Of a DNA stretch of 64,000 nt, positions 33,635 through 41,887 are shown piece after piece. The translations under genes and the position numbers were made by a program. Origin of the DNA: Caloranaerobacter sp050286925 (GTDB lineage: Bacteria; Bacillota; Clostridia; Tissierellales; Thermohalobacteraceae); the NCBI RefSeq assembly GCF_050286925.1, contig NZ_JBFWFX010000011.1, forward strand, positions 20,992 to 84,991. The letters run 5' to 3'. Each line of letters opens with the position of its first letter. The stretch's first letter is position 1. The notes under the pieces were generated by a model, which was not told the DNA's origin, did no database searches, and was given only the letters and a program-made list of their open reading frames with translations.

Positions 33635-34936
33635 CTATAATCTAAAGTATTCCTCAAAAGATTTAGTTACATAATAATGGTCCAAAACTCCTGCCAATTC
33701 CCTTATTGAATGCATTGCTAACATTGGATTTCCAATATCAATTGAACGTATATCTAACTGACTAGATGAAATAGGTCCAATAGTAGATCCTCCTCTTTCA
33801 TCTGAACGATTTACAAATTTCTGCAAAGGAATCCCTGCATTCTTACAAATCATCTCATATACAGCACAAGAATCACTATCAGTAGTATATGCTAGGTTTG
33901 CATTAATCTTTATTACTGGGCCTTTATTTATTTTTGGTTTATTCACCGGATCATGCTTTTCTGGTGAATTTGGATGGACTGCATGTGCCATATCAGCTGA
34001 TATTAAGAATGAACTATAAATTGCTCTAAAGAAATCTTCTTTATCTTTTCCTAATGCATAAACTATTCTTTCTAAAATATTTATTAACATTGGTGATCCT
34101 GCACCTTGCTTAGTTTGACTTCCAATTTCTTCATTATCAAAACATACCATTACATTTGTTGAATTTGAACTTTTAGTATTAACTAATGCAGTTATTCCAG
34201 CATGTACCATTGCTAAATCGTCTAATCTTCCACAAGAAATAAATTCCCTATTAAGGCCAACAATTTTACCTTTTTCAAATTCATACAAATAAAGATCAAA
34301 ATCAATAATATCATCTGGATTTACGTTTAAATATTCTGATAATAACTTAATTAAATAATTATCTTTCTCAAATTCATCATTAATTAAAGATAATATAGGC
34401 AATACGTCTTTTTGTTTATTTATTGAAACTCCTTCATTTATTTTTCTATTCATATGTATTGCTAGATTTGGTATTATGAGTATCGGTTTATTAATATTTA
34501 CTAGTCTAGTTTCTGGATATAACGGATTATCACTTTTTAAACTTACTCTACCAGCTAATGACAAAGGTCTGTCGAACCATGTGTTTAAAATAGGTCCTCC
34601 ATATACTTCTGTATTTAATTTTAGGTAACTATTTTCCGCTATCATTTCAGGTGATGGTTTAATTCTAAATGTTGGTGCATCAGTATGTGCTCCAATTAAT
34701 TTAAATCCATCTTTTTCAACCTCTCCTTTTCCTACTACAAATGCTACTAATGCTGAATCATTTTTTGTTACAAAATATTTACCACCTTTTTCTATATTCC
34801 ATCTATCTCTTAATTTTAATTCCTCAAATCCTTTATTGATTAACATTTCTTTTATGCTTTTTACAGCATGATACTGAGTTGGACTTTTATAAATAAAATC
34901 TATTAGTTCTTGTGCTAACTTTAGTTCTTTTGTCAT
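33635..34936 (-). CDS. M18-family aminopeptidase
   Basis: A zinc metallo-aminopeptidase of 433 residues. The M18 signatures KLIGAHTDAPTFRIKPSPEM (metal His and Asp), FISCGRLDDLAMVHAG, VCFDNEEIGSQTKQGAGSP (metal Glu) and ISADMAHAVHPNSPEKHDP are all present. It removes acidic or neutral N-terminal residues in the cytoplasm and likely feeds amino-acid fermentation. ATG 34936 follows GGTGGGAGG. The gene neighbours another peptidase (PepD) and the DUF1292 gene in the same direction. Confidence 0.93.
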   Translation of the reverse strand: MTKELKLAQELIDFIYKSPTQYHAVKSIKEMLINKGFEELKLRDRWNIEKGGKYFVTKNDSALVAFVVGKGEVEKDGFKLIGAHTDAPTFRIKPSPEMIAENSYLKLNTEVYGGPILNTWFDRPLSLAGRVSLKSDNPLYPETRLVNINKPILIIPNLAIHMNRKINEGVSINKQKDVLPILSLINDEFEKDNYLIKLLSEYLNVNPDDIIDFDLYLYEFEKGKIVGLNREFISCGRLDDLAMVHAGITALVNTKSSNSTNVMVCFDNEEIGSQTKQGAGSPMLINILERIVYALGKDKEDFFRAIYSSFLISADMAHAVHPNSPEKHDPVNKPKINKGPVIKINANLAYTTDSDSCAVYEMICKNAGIPLQKFVNRSDERGGSTIGPISSSQLDIRSIDIGNPMLAMHSIRELAGVLDHYYVTKSFEEYFRL

Positions 34937-34967
34937 AATTTACCTCCCACCCAAAAATATTTTTATA

Positions 34968-35279
34968 CTATTCATCTCCAAACTCTTCTAAAAATGCTTT
35001 AGAAACAAGTTCAAACTCTTCATCACTTTCTATATTGATAAGTTCAATTTCTTCTTCTGTCTCTTTAATTTCATATAATAAAACCCTCTCTTCACCTACT
35101 GGCAACAACGCAACAAATTTTTTGCCTCTTAGTTCCATTGTTGTTAATACTAAACAATCTACTTCTGTATCATTTTCTAAAACAAGATGTATCCTTGGAA
35201 AATCCTCATGTTCATTGTCATGAGTATGTTCATGATTGCAACCACATTGGCACATTATCTTTTTATCATCTTTAGTCAT
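34968..35279 (-). CDS. DUF1292-domain protein
   Basis: A small 103-residue acidic protein. The N-terminal cluster CQCGCNHEHTHDNEHE is rich in Cys and His and may bind metal. The rest (IHLVLENDTEVDCLVLTTME, GKKFVALLPV) is the DUF1292 fold of unknown function. The frame extends to an ATG at 35285, but AAAGGAG sits too close to it; ATG 35279 has correct spacing. It lies between two peptidase genes and is probably co-transcribed with them. Confidence 0.8.
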   Translation of the reverse strand: MTKDDKKIMCQCGCNHEHTHDNEHEDFPRIHLVLENDTEVDCLVLTTMELRGKKFVALLPVGEERVLLYEIKETEEEIELINIESDEEFELVSKAFLEEFGDE

Positions 35280-35298
35280 TTTCATTCTCCTTTATCTT

Positions 35299-36756
35299 TT
35301 ATTTTATTTCTCTTAATACTGCTAACAAGTAATCCCATGTTCTTTTAGTCGAAGATATGCTTAAATGTTCATTTGGTGTATGAACATCATACATATTTGG
35401 ACCAAATGAAATCATATCAATATCTCCTAACTTTTCTTTAAAAAGCCCACATTCTAGACCTGCATGTATTGCAGTAATTTCTGGCTCTTTCCCGTATAAA
35501 TCTTTATATACTTTAACAAATACTTTACGAATATACGAGTTAGGATTATACTGCCATTCAGGATAATCGGACTCTGTTACAAACTTAGCTCCTATAACTT
35601 TTGCCACTGTTTCTGTCTGAGATACTATATCATACTTTAAACTTCTTACTGAACTTCTGACTGCACTTTCAAATACTACTTCATTATCTTTAACAGCTAC
35701 TACTCCAAGGTTAGTCGAACTTTGAACTAAACCTTTTATTTCCATACTCATAGTTTGTATACCATTTGGTATCATAACCAGTAAATCCACTACTTTTTCT
35801 GTTGTTTCAATTGAAAATACGCTATCAATATTATCATTCAATTTTTCAAGCTCCACATTAACGTCTGGATCAGAAGATTTAAATTCATTACTTAATATTT
35901 CATTCCAATACTTAATTTTTTCATTTAGTTTTTGCTCATCTTCTGGATTAATCAATATAGCTGCCTCAGCTTCTCTAGGGATTGCATTCATTTTAGCTCC
36001 ACCACTAATATTTGCTAAATAAAATTTTAGCGTTTTCTGTATGTCCTTTAATACTCTTCCCATAAGTTTGTTAGCATTGCCTCTGCCTTTATCGATTTCC
36101 ATACCCGAATGGCCACCTTTTAATCCTTTGACCTTGATTCTATATGTATTTAATTTTTCGTCAACTTGTATTTTAACTATAGGAAGTATAATCCTTGTTC
36201 TCACCCCACCTGCACAGCTTACTAAAAGTTTACCTTCTTCTTCTGAATCGATATTTATAAGTATTTTGCCTTTTAAATTCGAAGGATTTAAAGCTGAAGC
36301 TCCACCCATACCAGTTTCCTCTTCAGTAGTAAAAACAACTTCAAGTGGTGGATGTGGTATATCATTTGACTCTAATATCGCTAGACAATAAGCTATAGCA
36401 ATCCCATTGTCTGCACCTAATGTCGTACCTGTTGCTCTTACAAAATCACCGTCAACTCTTAATTTTAAAGGGTCCTTTTCAAAATCATGTTCAACTTCTT
36501 TGTCTTTTTCACACACCATATCCATATGCCCTTGTAAAATAACAGTTGGTGAACTTTCATATCCTAAAGTTCCACCCTTTTTAATTATAACATTTAATGC
36601 ATCATCTTGTATAACTTCTAAATTATGATTTTTAGCAAAAGAAACTAGATAATCGCTGATTTTCTTTTCATTTCCTGAACCTCTAGGAATTCTAGATATT
36701 TCCTCAAAATATTTAAATACAGCTTTAGGTTCTAAAGTACCTAGAACATAATTCAT
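35299..36756 (-). CDS. pepD: Aminoacyl-histidine dipeptidase (M20 family)
   Basis: A cytoplasmic zinc dipeptidase of 485 residues. Metal and catalytic sites are in VILQGHMDMVCEKD (H, D), GTTLGADNGIAIAYCLA (bridging D), VFTTEEETGMGGA (EE pair), LINIDSEEEGKL and TAIHAGLECGLFKEK (H). The length matches PepD/PepV relatives. Probably the first gene of a peptide-degradation group with the DUF1292 and M18 genes. ATG 36756 follows GGGGGGATG. Confidence 0.93.
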   Translation of the reverse strand: MNYVLGTLEPKAVFKYFEEISRIPRGSGNEKKISDYLVSFAKNHNLEVIQDDALNVIIKKGGTLGYESSPTVILQGHMDMVCEKDKEVEHDFEKDPLKLRVDGDFVRATGTTLGADNGIAIAYCLAILESNDIPHPPLEVVFTTEEETGMGGASALNPSNLKGKILINIDSEEEGKLLVSCAGGVRTRIILPIVKIQVDEKLNTYRIKVKGLKGGHSGMEIDKGRGNANKLMGRVLKDIQKTLKFYLANISGGAKMNAIPREAEAAILINPEDEQKLNEKIKYWNEILSNEFKSSDPDVNVELEKLNDNIDSVFSIETTEKVVDLLVMIPNGIQTMSMEIKGLVQSSTNLGVVAVKDNEVVFESAVRSSVRSLKYDIVSQTETVAKVIGAKFVTESDYPEWQYNPNSYIRKVFVKVYKDLYGKEPEITAIHAGLECGLFKEKLGDIDMISFGPNMYDVHTPNEHLSISSTKRTWDYLLAVLREIK

Positions 36757-36839
36757 AGAAACATCCCCCCTTTTGTTATATTTTCTTGCTAATTATATAA
36801 TTATACCTTAATTAGAAATATCCTTTTTTCAAAAAAAAT

Positions 36840-37146
36840 AGAGTGCCAATTTAGCACTCCCAGACTGCCGGCAAACTTATTCTCTTAAGTATTTTATGAA
36901 AATGACGCTCATGCGGACGAATTTAGAAAAAACTTAAGGCTTAAATTTTTAGAAAATCCTAACGCACCTAATCAAGACCTCCTGTCTTGTAGGATGCTGG
37001 TTTGACTTCCTGTCAAACCTACGGATTTTCTCAAAAATTTTCTCCTAGTTTTTTAACTAAATTCTTTCAAGCATTCGCTTTCATTTTCATAAATATTGAA
37101 AAATATAAGTTTGTCAACAAGTTCAGAGTGCTTATTAGCACTCTGT
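36840..37146 (-). repeat. Repeat family S, copy S2: giant imperfect palindrome with inner hairpins
   Basis: The left half (36840-36960) and right half (37021-37146) are imperfect inverted copies of each other for about 125 bp. Each outer end carries a hairpin GAGTGC-N6/7-GCACTC. In the middle stand two further hairpins: GGTTTGAC-N5-GTCAAACC (36999-37019) and a 13-bp stem CACCTAA/CAAGAC...GTCTTG/TAGGATG (36965-36996). The loops, read on the minus strand, are AGGAA and AGGAG. The whole forms a three-way folded unit. It fills the gap between pepD and the ferredoxin-type gene. Confidence 0.85.
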
Positions 37147-37150
37147 CATT

Positions 37151-37630
37151 TTAGTTTTTTCTGTTTTTATTTTGTGCATCTCTTATCATCCCAGTAGCAT
37201 GTCCCATTGGACATATTACACACCAGCTTCTAGGTTTATAAAATACTCCCAAAATAATAGCTATAATGCTCGATATCAGTATAAATTTAAAAATACATAT
37301 TGAAATATTAATAAAATCTAAACCAGCTCTATATAAAGAAATATTAAACACTATAAGCATTACTACTAATACTATATTTTTAAAAGTCTTTGTATTCATA
37401 CTTTTCGGTAAATTATTTTTCAAACTTATAGTACTTAAAAATTTCCCCAGGAAGGAACCTCTTGGGCAATATTTTACACAATGAACCTTACCTCTTCCCT
37501 TAAAAGCATGGTATAAAGGAAATCCCATACACAAAAATCCTAATATTCCAAATCTTATATCAATAATTGATAAAATAAAGAATAATACCATTAAAATCCA
37601 TGACCAATTCATATGAGATTTACTCTTCAT
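37151..37630 (-). CDS. Ferredoxin-like (NapH/MauN-type) membrane protein
   Basis: A 159-residue protein with four predicted membrane helices and two cysteine groups, VHCVKYCPRGSFLGKF and SWCVICPMGHATGMI, which fit an NapH/RnfC-like iron-sulfur motif with CxxxCP and CxxCP. Electron transfer in the membrane is likely; the partner is unknown. The frame starts at TTG 37651, but GGAGGTG is within that stretch and ATG 37630 is the correct start. Followed by the GAGTGC hairpin of the S2 element, which may double as its terminator. Confidence 0.75.
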   Translation of the reverse strand: MKSKSHMNWSWILMVLFFILSIIDIRFGILGFLCMGFPLYHAFKGRGKVHCVKYCPRGSFLGKFLSTISLKNNLPKSMNTKTFKNIVLVVMLIVFNISLYRAGLDFINISICIFKFILISSIIAIILGVFYKPRSWCVICPMGHATGMIRDAQNKNRKN

Positions 37631-37763
37631 GTCAAACACCTCCGGATGCAATATTAATATATCAATATATTACGATATTAATATATTATGATATTATGTT
37701 GTATGTTTCAATGGCTGCATCCGAAGTTCTAAAATTAATTTTTTTCACAATTGTTTTAATTTT

Positions 37764-38459
37764 CTATACAAACAAATCTTTACATTTTATCGCTCTATAT
37801 GATTGAATAAATATTAAAATTAATAATATAACTGCTAAAACAGGTGGTATAACAGTCAATAATGTTGCCAAAGTAAGAGATAAACCAGTATAGTTTAAAG
37901 TTTGATTTACTGCTTCCTTATAATTTGATAGTACAAATAATCCATATCTTATCCATATAAAAGACGTCATTATAGATACTGGTATTACTGTTAAGCTTAA
38001 ATTAAATCCAGTTAATGACCTATTTTTTATCCCTCTAACCCCTAAGAAAATAGGTATAAAAAATACTGCTGGTAAAACAAAGCCGAAATATTGTGGTGAT
38101 AATGCTAGGAATAAAATAGATGTAAATAAATATACTCTAAAATACTTGTTTATATAATCAGTATTACCAGTAAAATCTGCTTTAGCTGCTTTTAAATACC
38201 TTATATAATAACTTAATTTATCGTTCAATTCTTTAGAATTTGCATTTGCTCTAAATTCTTTTAATAACTCTTTACCTTTTTTTACTAATGAAGTATAAAC
38301 ATTTTCCAAACTATCAGATACTTCAATATTTTTATACTCATTAATTAAACTGCTTACCTTTTGAAGATATCTTTCTTTTTTCTTTTCATTTATTAGATTT
38401 GTTTTTTCTATTTTTGTAGATAATTGTTCTAAAACTTTTATTACTTCTGTTGTATTCAT
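37764..38459 (-). CDS. Conserved membrane protein of unknown function
   Basis: A 231-residue protein: an N-terminal half predicted as coiled-coil helices (many Lys/Glu, residues 1-95), then four membrane helices from about 106 to 225 (VYLFTSILFLALSPQYF and further). No catalytic motif is recognised and neighbours offer no function. ATG 38459 follows TGAGGTGAT. The downstream gap carries short A+T palindromes but no clear terminator. Confidence 0.6.
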   Translation of the reverse strand: MNTTEVIKVLEQLSTKIEKTNLINEKKKERYLQKVSSLINEYKNIEVSDSLENVYTSLVKKGKELLKEFRANANSKELNDKLSYYIRYLKAAKADFTGNTDYINKYFRVYLFTSILFLALSPQYFGFVLPAVFFIPIFLGVRGIKNRSLTGFNLSLTVIPVSIMTSFIWIRYGLFVLSNYKEAVNQTLNYTGLSLTLATLLTVIPPVLAVILLILIFIQSYRAIKCKDLFV

Positions 38460-38494
38460 TAAATCACCTCAATATTTATTATATCTCATTTAGG

Positions 38495-38526
38495 GAAAAA
38501 ATCCCCATCATTTTGATGGGGATTTT
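38495..38526 (-). terminator. Terminator of the metP-metS pair
   Basis: ATCCCCATC-ATTTT-GATGGGGAT stem. The minus strand continues TTTTTTCC. It begins at the metS stop codon. Confidence 0.9.
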
Positions 38527-38626
38527 ATCTCTTTTCTTCTTTTAGTAATGGTCTCACTGTTACAAACATGGAAACAAATATAATAGTCCATACAGTAATC
38601 ATAAAACCTAAAGCAGCACCAGTCAT
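38525..38626 (-). CDS. metS: MetS-family NSS transporter small subunit (33 residues)
   Basis: A very short gene: ATG 38626 preceded by GGAGGAATG, product MTGAALGFMITVWTIIFVSM then FVTVRPLLKEEKR. One membrane helix with a short basic tail. It starts 14 bases after the stop of the large sodium-dependent transporter gene and ends in a terminator. This is the layout of MetS-like small subunits that accompany MetP-type NSS carriers (known from corynebacteria); the name is transferred from that pattern. Confidence 0.8.
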   Translation of the reverse strand: MTGAALGFMITVWTIIFVSMFVTVRPLLKEEKR

Positions 38627-38640
38627 ATTAACATTCCTCC

Positions 38641-40218
38641 TTATGAACGGATCAATATCTTACCTTCTTTTAGCTCATTACCATACTTATTCTTAATTGA
38701 AATATATGATTGTATGAACCCAGCTATTAATACAACAATTACAACTATTCTACCACCTACTACCCAAGGTATTAACTGAGGTTTATCAGCAACAGAAGAT
38801 GGTATCAAATCAAAGTATCCATCTTCGATATATTTTTTGGTTGAGAAGAATAGAAGTATAGCAACTGAAGCAGGAGCTATTATTTTAACAAATAAGTTGA
38901 AGAACCATGTTGGAACTTTCCATATACCACCTCTATTTAATTCTTCTAAAGCTCTTTCTCTCATTAACCAACCAACAACTGCTACTTCTATTAAACCTAA
39001 TACTAATAGTAAATATGAACCAACCCAGTTATCTACTTCAGTTAAATACATAAGGTCAGCAGTTTTAGTTAAAATCGGTTCAAGACCTACTGGTAATCCA
39101 ACAATTATATATCCAAAGAAAATAATCCATGCAGCTTTAGATCTTTCAATTTTCAAATCTTCTTCAACTAATGCAGTTAAATAGTTAAACATAGCTATCG
39201 CTGAAGTAAATCCAGCAAAGAATAATAGCAAGAACCATAATGCACCAAACAACTGACCTCCAGCCATCGATCTAAATACGTTTGGTAATGCAACAAATGA
39301 TAGTCCTACACCTACATCTACTCCCTTAGGTCCTAAAAATGCATATGCTATAGGTATAACAGCAGTACCACCTAAAATTATTTCTGCAAACTCATTTAAT
39401 GAGATAGTTGCCAATGACGAAACTACAACATCATCATCGGGTTTCAAATACGAAGCATAGTTTGCTATAATACCCATACCGATTGATAATGTAAAGAATA
39501 TCTGTCCTGCAGCAGCCAATGCAGCTTTCCAATTAAGTTTTGTAAAATCAGGATTCCAAATATAATTTAAACCTTTTAATGAAGACCAGTCAGGATTAAC
39601 AGGACTTCCTAAAGTTAAAGCCCTTATAGCTAATATAATTCCGAATATATATAATACAGGCATCATTAATTTTGCCCAACTCTCAATACCTTTTTGAACT
39701 CCCCTTGTAACTGCAAATGCAAGACCTAATAAAGCTAATATCCAAAATATAAATACTTTTGGACTTTGAATATAGTTTACGAAAATTTCACCTGTCGACT
39801 TTGCAGTATCCATATAACCACCAGTTGCTGAAAGATAACTGTATCCTAAAGTCCAACCAATTATTTGATTGTAATATGAATTAACTAATAATGTAACAGC
39901 AAAAGCTAATGCACCTGATAAAGCATCTATTATTGCTGCTTTTCTCGGACTTATCCCTTCTCTAGCTTGTAAATATACCATAGGACCTAATGTCCCATGT
40001 CCATATTTACCACCATAACGTCCAAGATTCCATTCAACTAGCATTACTGGAATACCAATCATTATAAGTGCTGCAAAATATGGAATTAGGAATGCACCAC
40101 CACCATTGTTGGCAGCCTGATATGGGAATCTCCAAAAGTTACCTAAACCGATAGCATTACCTGCCATCGCTAGTATCAGTCCTATCTTCGATCCCCAATT
40201 TTCTCTGTTGTTTGCCAT
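38641..40218 (-). CDS. Sodium-dependent (NSS family) amino-acid transporter, MetP-like
   Basis: A 525-residue transporter with about 11-12 membrane helices. The NSS signature is NWGSKIGLILAMAGNAIGLGNFWRFPY (quoted in parts; residues 5-31), then GGGAFLIPYF. It uses a sodium gradient to import neutral amino acids such as methionine or alanine. The frame reaches ATG 40269, but GGAGGGAGGAATTCT before ATG 40218 sets the start. The small MetS-like partner follows. A promoter lies upstream. Confidence 0.92.
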   Translation of the reverse strand: MANNRENWGSKIGLILAMAGNAIGLGNFWRFPYQAANNGGGAFLIPYFAALIMIGIPVMLVEWNLGRYGGKYGHGTLGPMVYLQAREGISPRKAAIIDALSGALAFAVTLLVNSYYNQIIGWTLGYSYLSATGGYMDTAKSTGEIFVNYIQSPKVFIFWILALLGLAFAVTRGVQKGIESWAKLMMPVLYIFGIILAIRALTLGSPVNPDWSSLKGLNYIWNPDFTKLNWKAALAAAGQIFFTLSIGMGIIANYASYLKPDDDVVVSSLATISLNEFAEIILGGTAVIPIAYAFLGPKGVDVGVGLSFVALPNVFRSMAGGQLFGALWFLLLFFAGFTSAIAMFNYLTALVEEDLKIERSKAAWIIFFGYIIVGLPVGLEPILTKTADLMYLTEVDNWVGSYLLLVLGLIEVAVVGWLMRERALEELNRGGIWKVPTWFFNLFVKIIAPASVAILLFFSTKKYIEDGYFDLIPSSVADKPQLIPWVVGGRIVVIVVLIAGFIQSYISIKNKYGNELKEGKILIRS

Positions 40219-40257
40219 AGAATTCCTCCCTCCAAGCTTAATTCGACTGTTAGTTAT

Positions 40258-40286
40258 ATTATATGACATATGTCGACGAATTTCAA
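40258..40286 (-). promoter_or_regulatory. Promoter of the metP-like gene
   Basis: Minus-strand TTGAAA (40286-40281), 17-base spacer, TATAAT (40263-40258). The spacer contains a perfect 10-bp palindrome GACATATGTC (40265-40274), a possible operator. Confidence 0.75.
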
Positions 40287-40430
40287 ATGTTTTTACTTTT
40301 CTGAAAATATCGGAGTGTGCAGATTGTCTGATTTATATTCCCCACACTAACTTTTTGAAAGTTATTTTCTGACAAATTAATCTCAGGTGCAATTGTTAAT
40401 GTGTGTAATTATTTTATTTTTATGCAAAAA

Positions 40431-40450
40431 AAAATGGCCTAAGCCATTTT
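40431..40450 (-). terminator. Terminator of the 40450-41721 gene
   Basis: AAAATGGC-CTAA-GCCATTTT stem with a long T run on the minus strand. Confidence 0.85.
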
Positions 40451-41721
40451 TAAGAATTAGTCGACATATATTTCGAATCATTAACAAGACTTAACAGTCT
40501 ATTAATTATTAACATACTTATTCCTATTATAAGGAATAAAACCTGAATTGAAAACTTATCAGCTATAAATCCAAATAATGGTGCTAGAATAACAACAAAT
40601 AGCGATTTCAATTGACTATCTATCGACATAACAGTCGCTCTTTCATCTTTATTCATATAATCTCCACATACATCAACAACTAATGGCCTTCGTCCATCTT
40701 TTAACACATATAAAACGAAATATAACCCTAACACTAAATATATCAATTTAAATTTAATTGTAAAATACAATGCTATAGATAATATACCCATAATATCAAA
40801 TGAAATCTGCATAAGTTTACTTGAAGGCAAATATTTGTTCAGCCTATATATGTTTCTCGAAGCCATCGAACTAAATATATAGAATATTCCATACGTAATA
40901 CCTAAAATTACCTTTATTTGGCTATCTGAATCCAGATTTGTAATATATGAAGCTCCCATTAATAATATAGTAGTCTGTAAAATTGGCTGTATATAGTCTT
41001 TTATAGTCTTAAAAATTCCATCATATAATGACGAACTGATTAAAACTTTTACTAGCATTTTATTATTAAATATGCTTTTAAGCTTTATAAAACTATTAAC
41101 AAAAAATTTTTTAATACTTAAATCACTTTCATTCTTTTCATTCAAACTGTTAGGATAACTTAAGATTAATAAAAAGTCTAAAATATAGGGTAAAATACAA
41201 ATAAGAAAAATCCATCTCATTGCAGGTAGTTTTAAAACAAAAATTATAGATAAAAAGGCTGAAATTGATGAACCTAAAAGTGAAAATGAACGAGTTCTTC
41301 CGTATACAAATCCTTTATAAGAAAACCATCCTTTTTGTTCTAAATATGAATATATCATAGCCTTATGTGTACCTGACCTAAATGCTTCACCTAGTCCAAA
41401 AAATATCATAGCTATAATTATCACCATATAATTGGTACTTAAAAAGAAAAATATAAAAGATATTATATAAAATGTAAAGCAAATAAGCAACTCTGTCTTT
41501 TTACCATAACTATCTGCAAAAATACCTGAAGGAACTTCAAAAATATACGTTACTATTTCTCTTATTGCAAATAAAACACCAACCTTAAATAAACTTAATC
41601 CGTTAGCTAATAGGTATATATAGAGATATGGTTCAAAGAACTTCAGGTTTTTCAAAAAACCATAAAAACAGAATTTCCAGATTTGTTTATCTTTTTTTAT
41701 TTCAGCATAAACATTTTGCAT
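40450..41721 (-). CDS. MFS transporter
   Basis: A 423-residue carrier with about 12 helices. The MFS marks EVPSGIFADSYGKKTELLICF (loop 2-3) and FFGLGEAFRSGTHKAMIYSYLE are visible, similar to the fibronectin-binding-like/tetracycline-type branch. Substrate unknown. ATG 41721 follows TAGGAGGTG. It is monocistronic with its own terminator. Neighbour of a second, unrelated MFS gene. Confidence 0.87.
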   Translation of the reverse strand: MQNVYAEIKKDKQIWKFCFYGFLKNLKFFEPYLYIYLLANGLSLFKVGVLFAIREIVTYIFEVPSGIFADSYGKKTELLICFTFYIISFIFFFLSTNYMVIIIAMIFFGLGEAFRSGTHKAMIYSYLEQKGWFSYKGFVYGRTRSFSLLGSSISAFLSIIFVLKLPAMRWIFLICILPYILDFLLILSYPNSLNEKNESDLSIKKFFVNSFIKLKSIFNNKMLVKVLISSSLYDGIFKTIKDYIQPILQTTILLMGASYITNLDSDSQIKVILGITYGIFYIFSSMASRNIYRLNKYLPSSKLMQISFDIMGILSIALYFTIKFKLIYLVLGLYFVLYVLKDGRRPLVVDVCGDYMNKDERATVMSIDSQLKSLFVVILAPLFGFIADKFSIQVLFLIIGISMLIINRLLSLVNDSKYMSTNS

Positions 41722-41841
41722 AACTACACCTCCTAATCAATATATAAGCAAAATATAAACTCAAAGTTATTTAATGATTATTATTAATTCAACAAAATTA
41801 TTCTTATTCCTCTTTAAAAAAGGAAAAGTACAAATATCTTA

Positions 41842-41880
41842 GAAAAAAAGTAGGCATGAGCTTGTTTTAAACTCACGCCT
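41842..41880 (-). terminator. Terminator of the 41888-43201 gene
   Basis: AGGCGTGAG pairs with CTCATGCCT around an 11-base loop; the minus strand continues CTTTTTTT. Confidence 0.88.
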
Positions 41881-41887
41881 CATTTTA

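Noticed and set aside
36840..37146. S elements as CsrA-binding RNA sponges
   Set aside because: The AGGA loops are suggestive, but only two sites per copy are present and no expression or csrA gene is visible here; kept only as a side remark.
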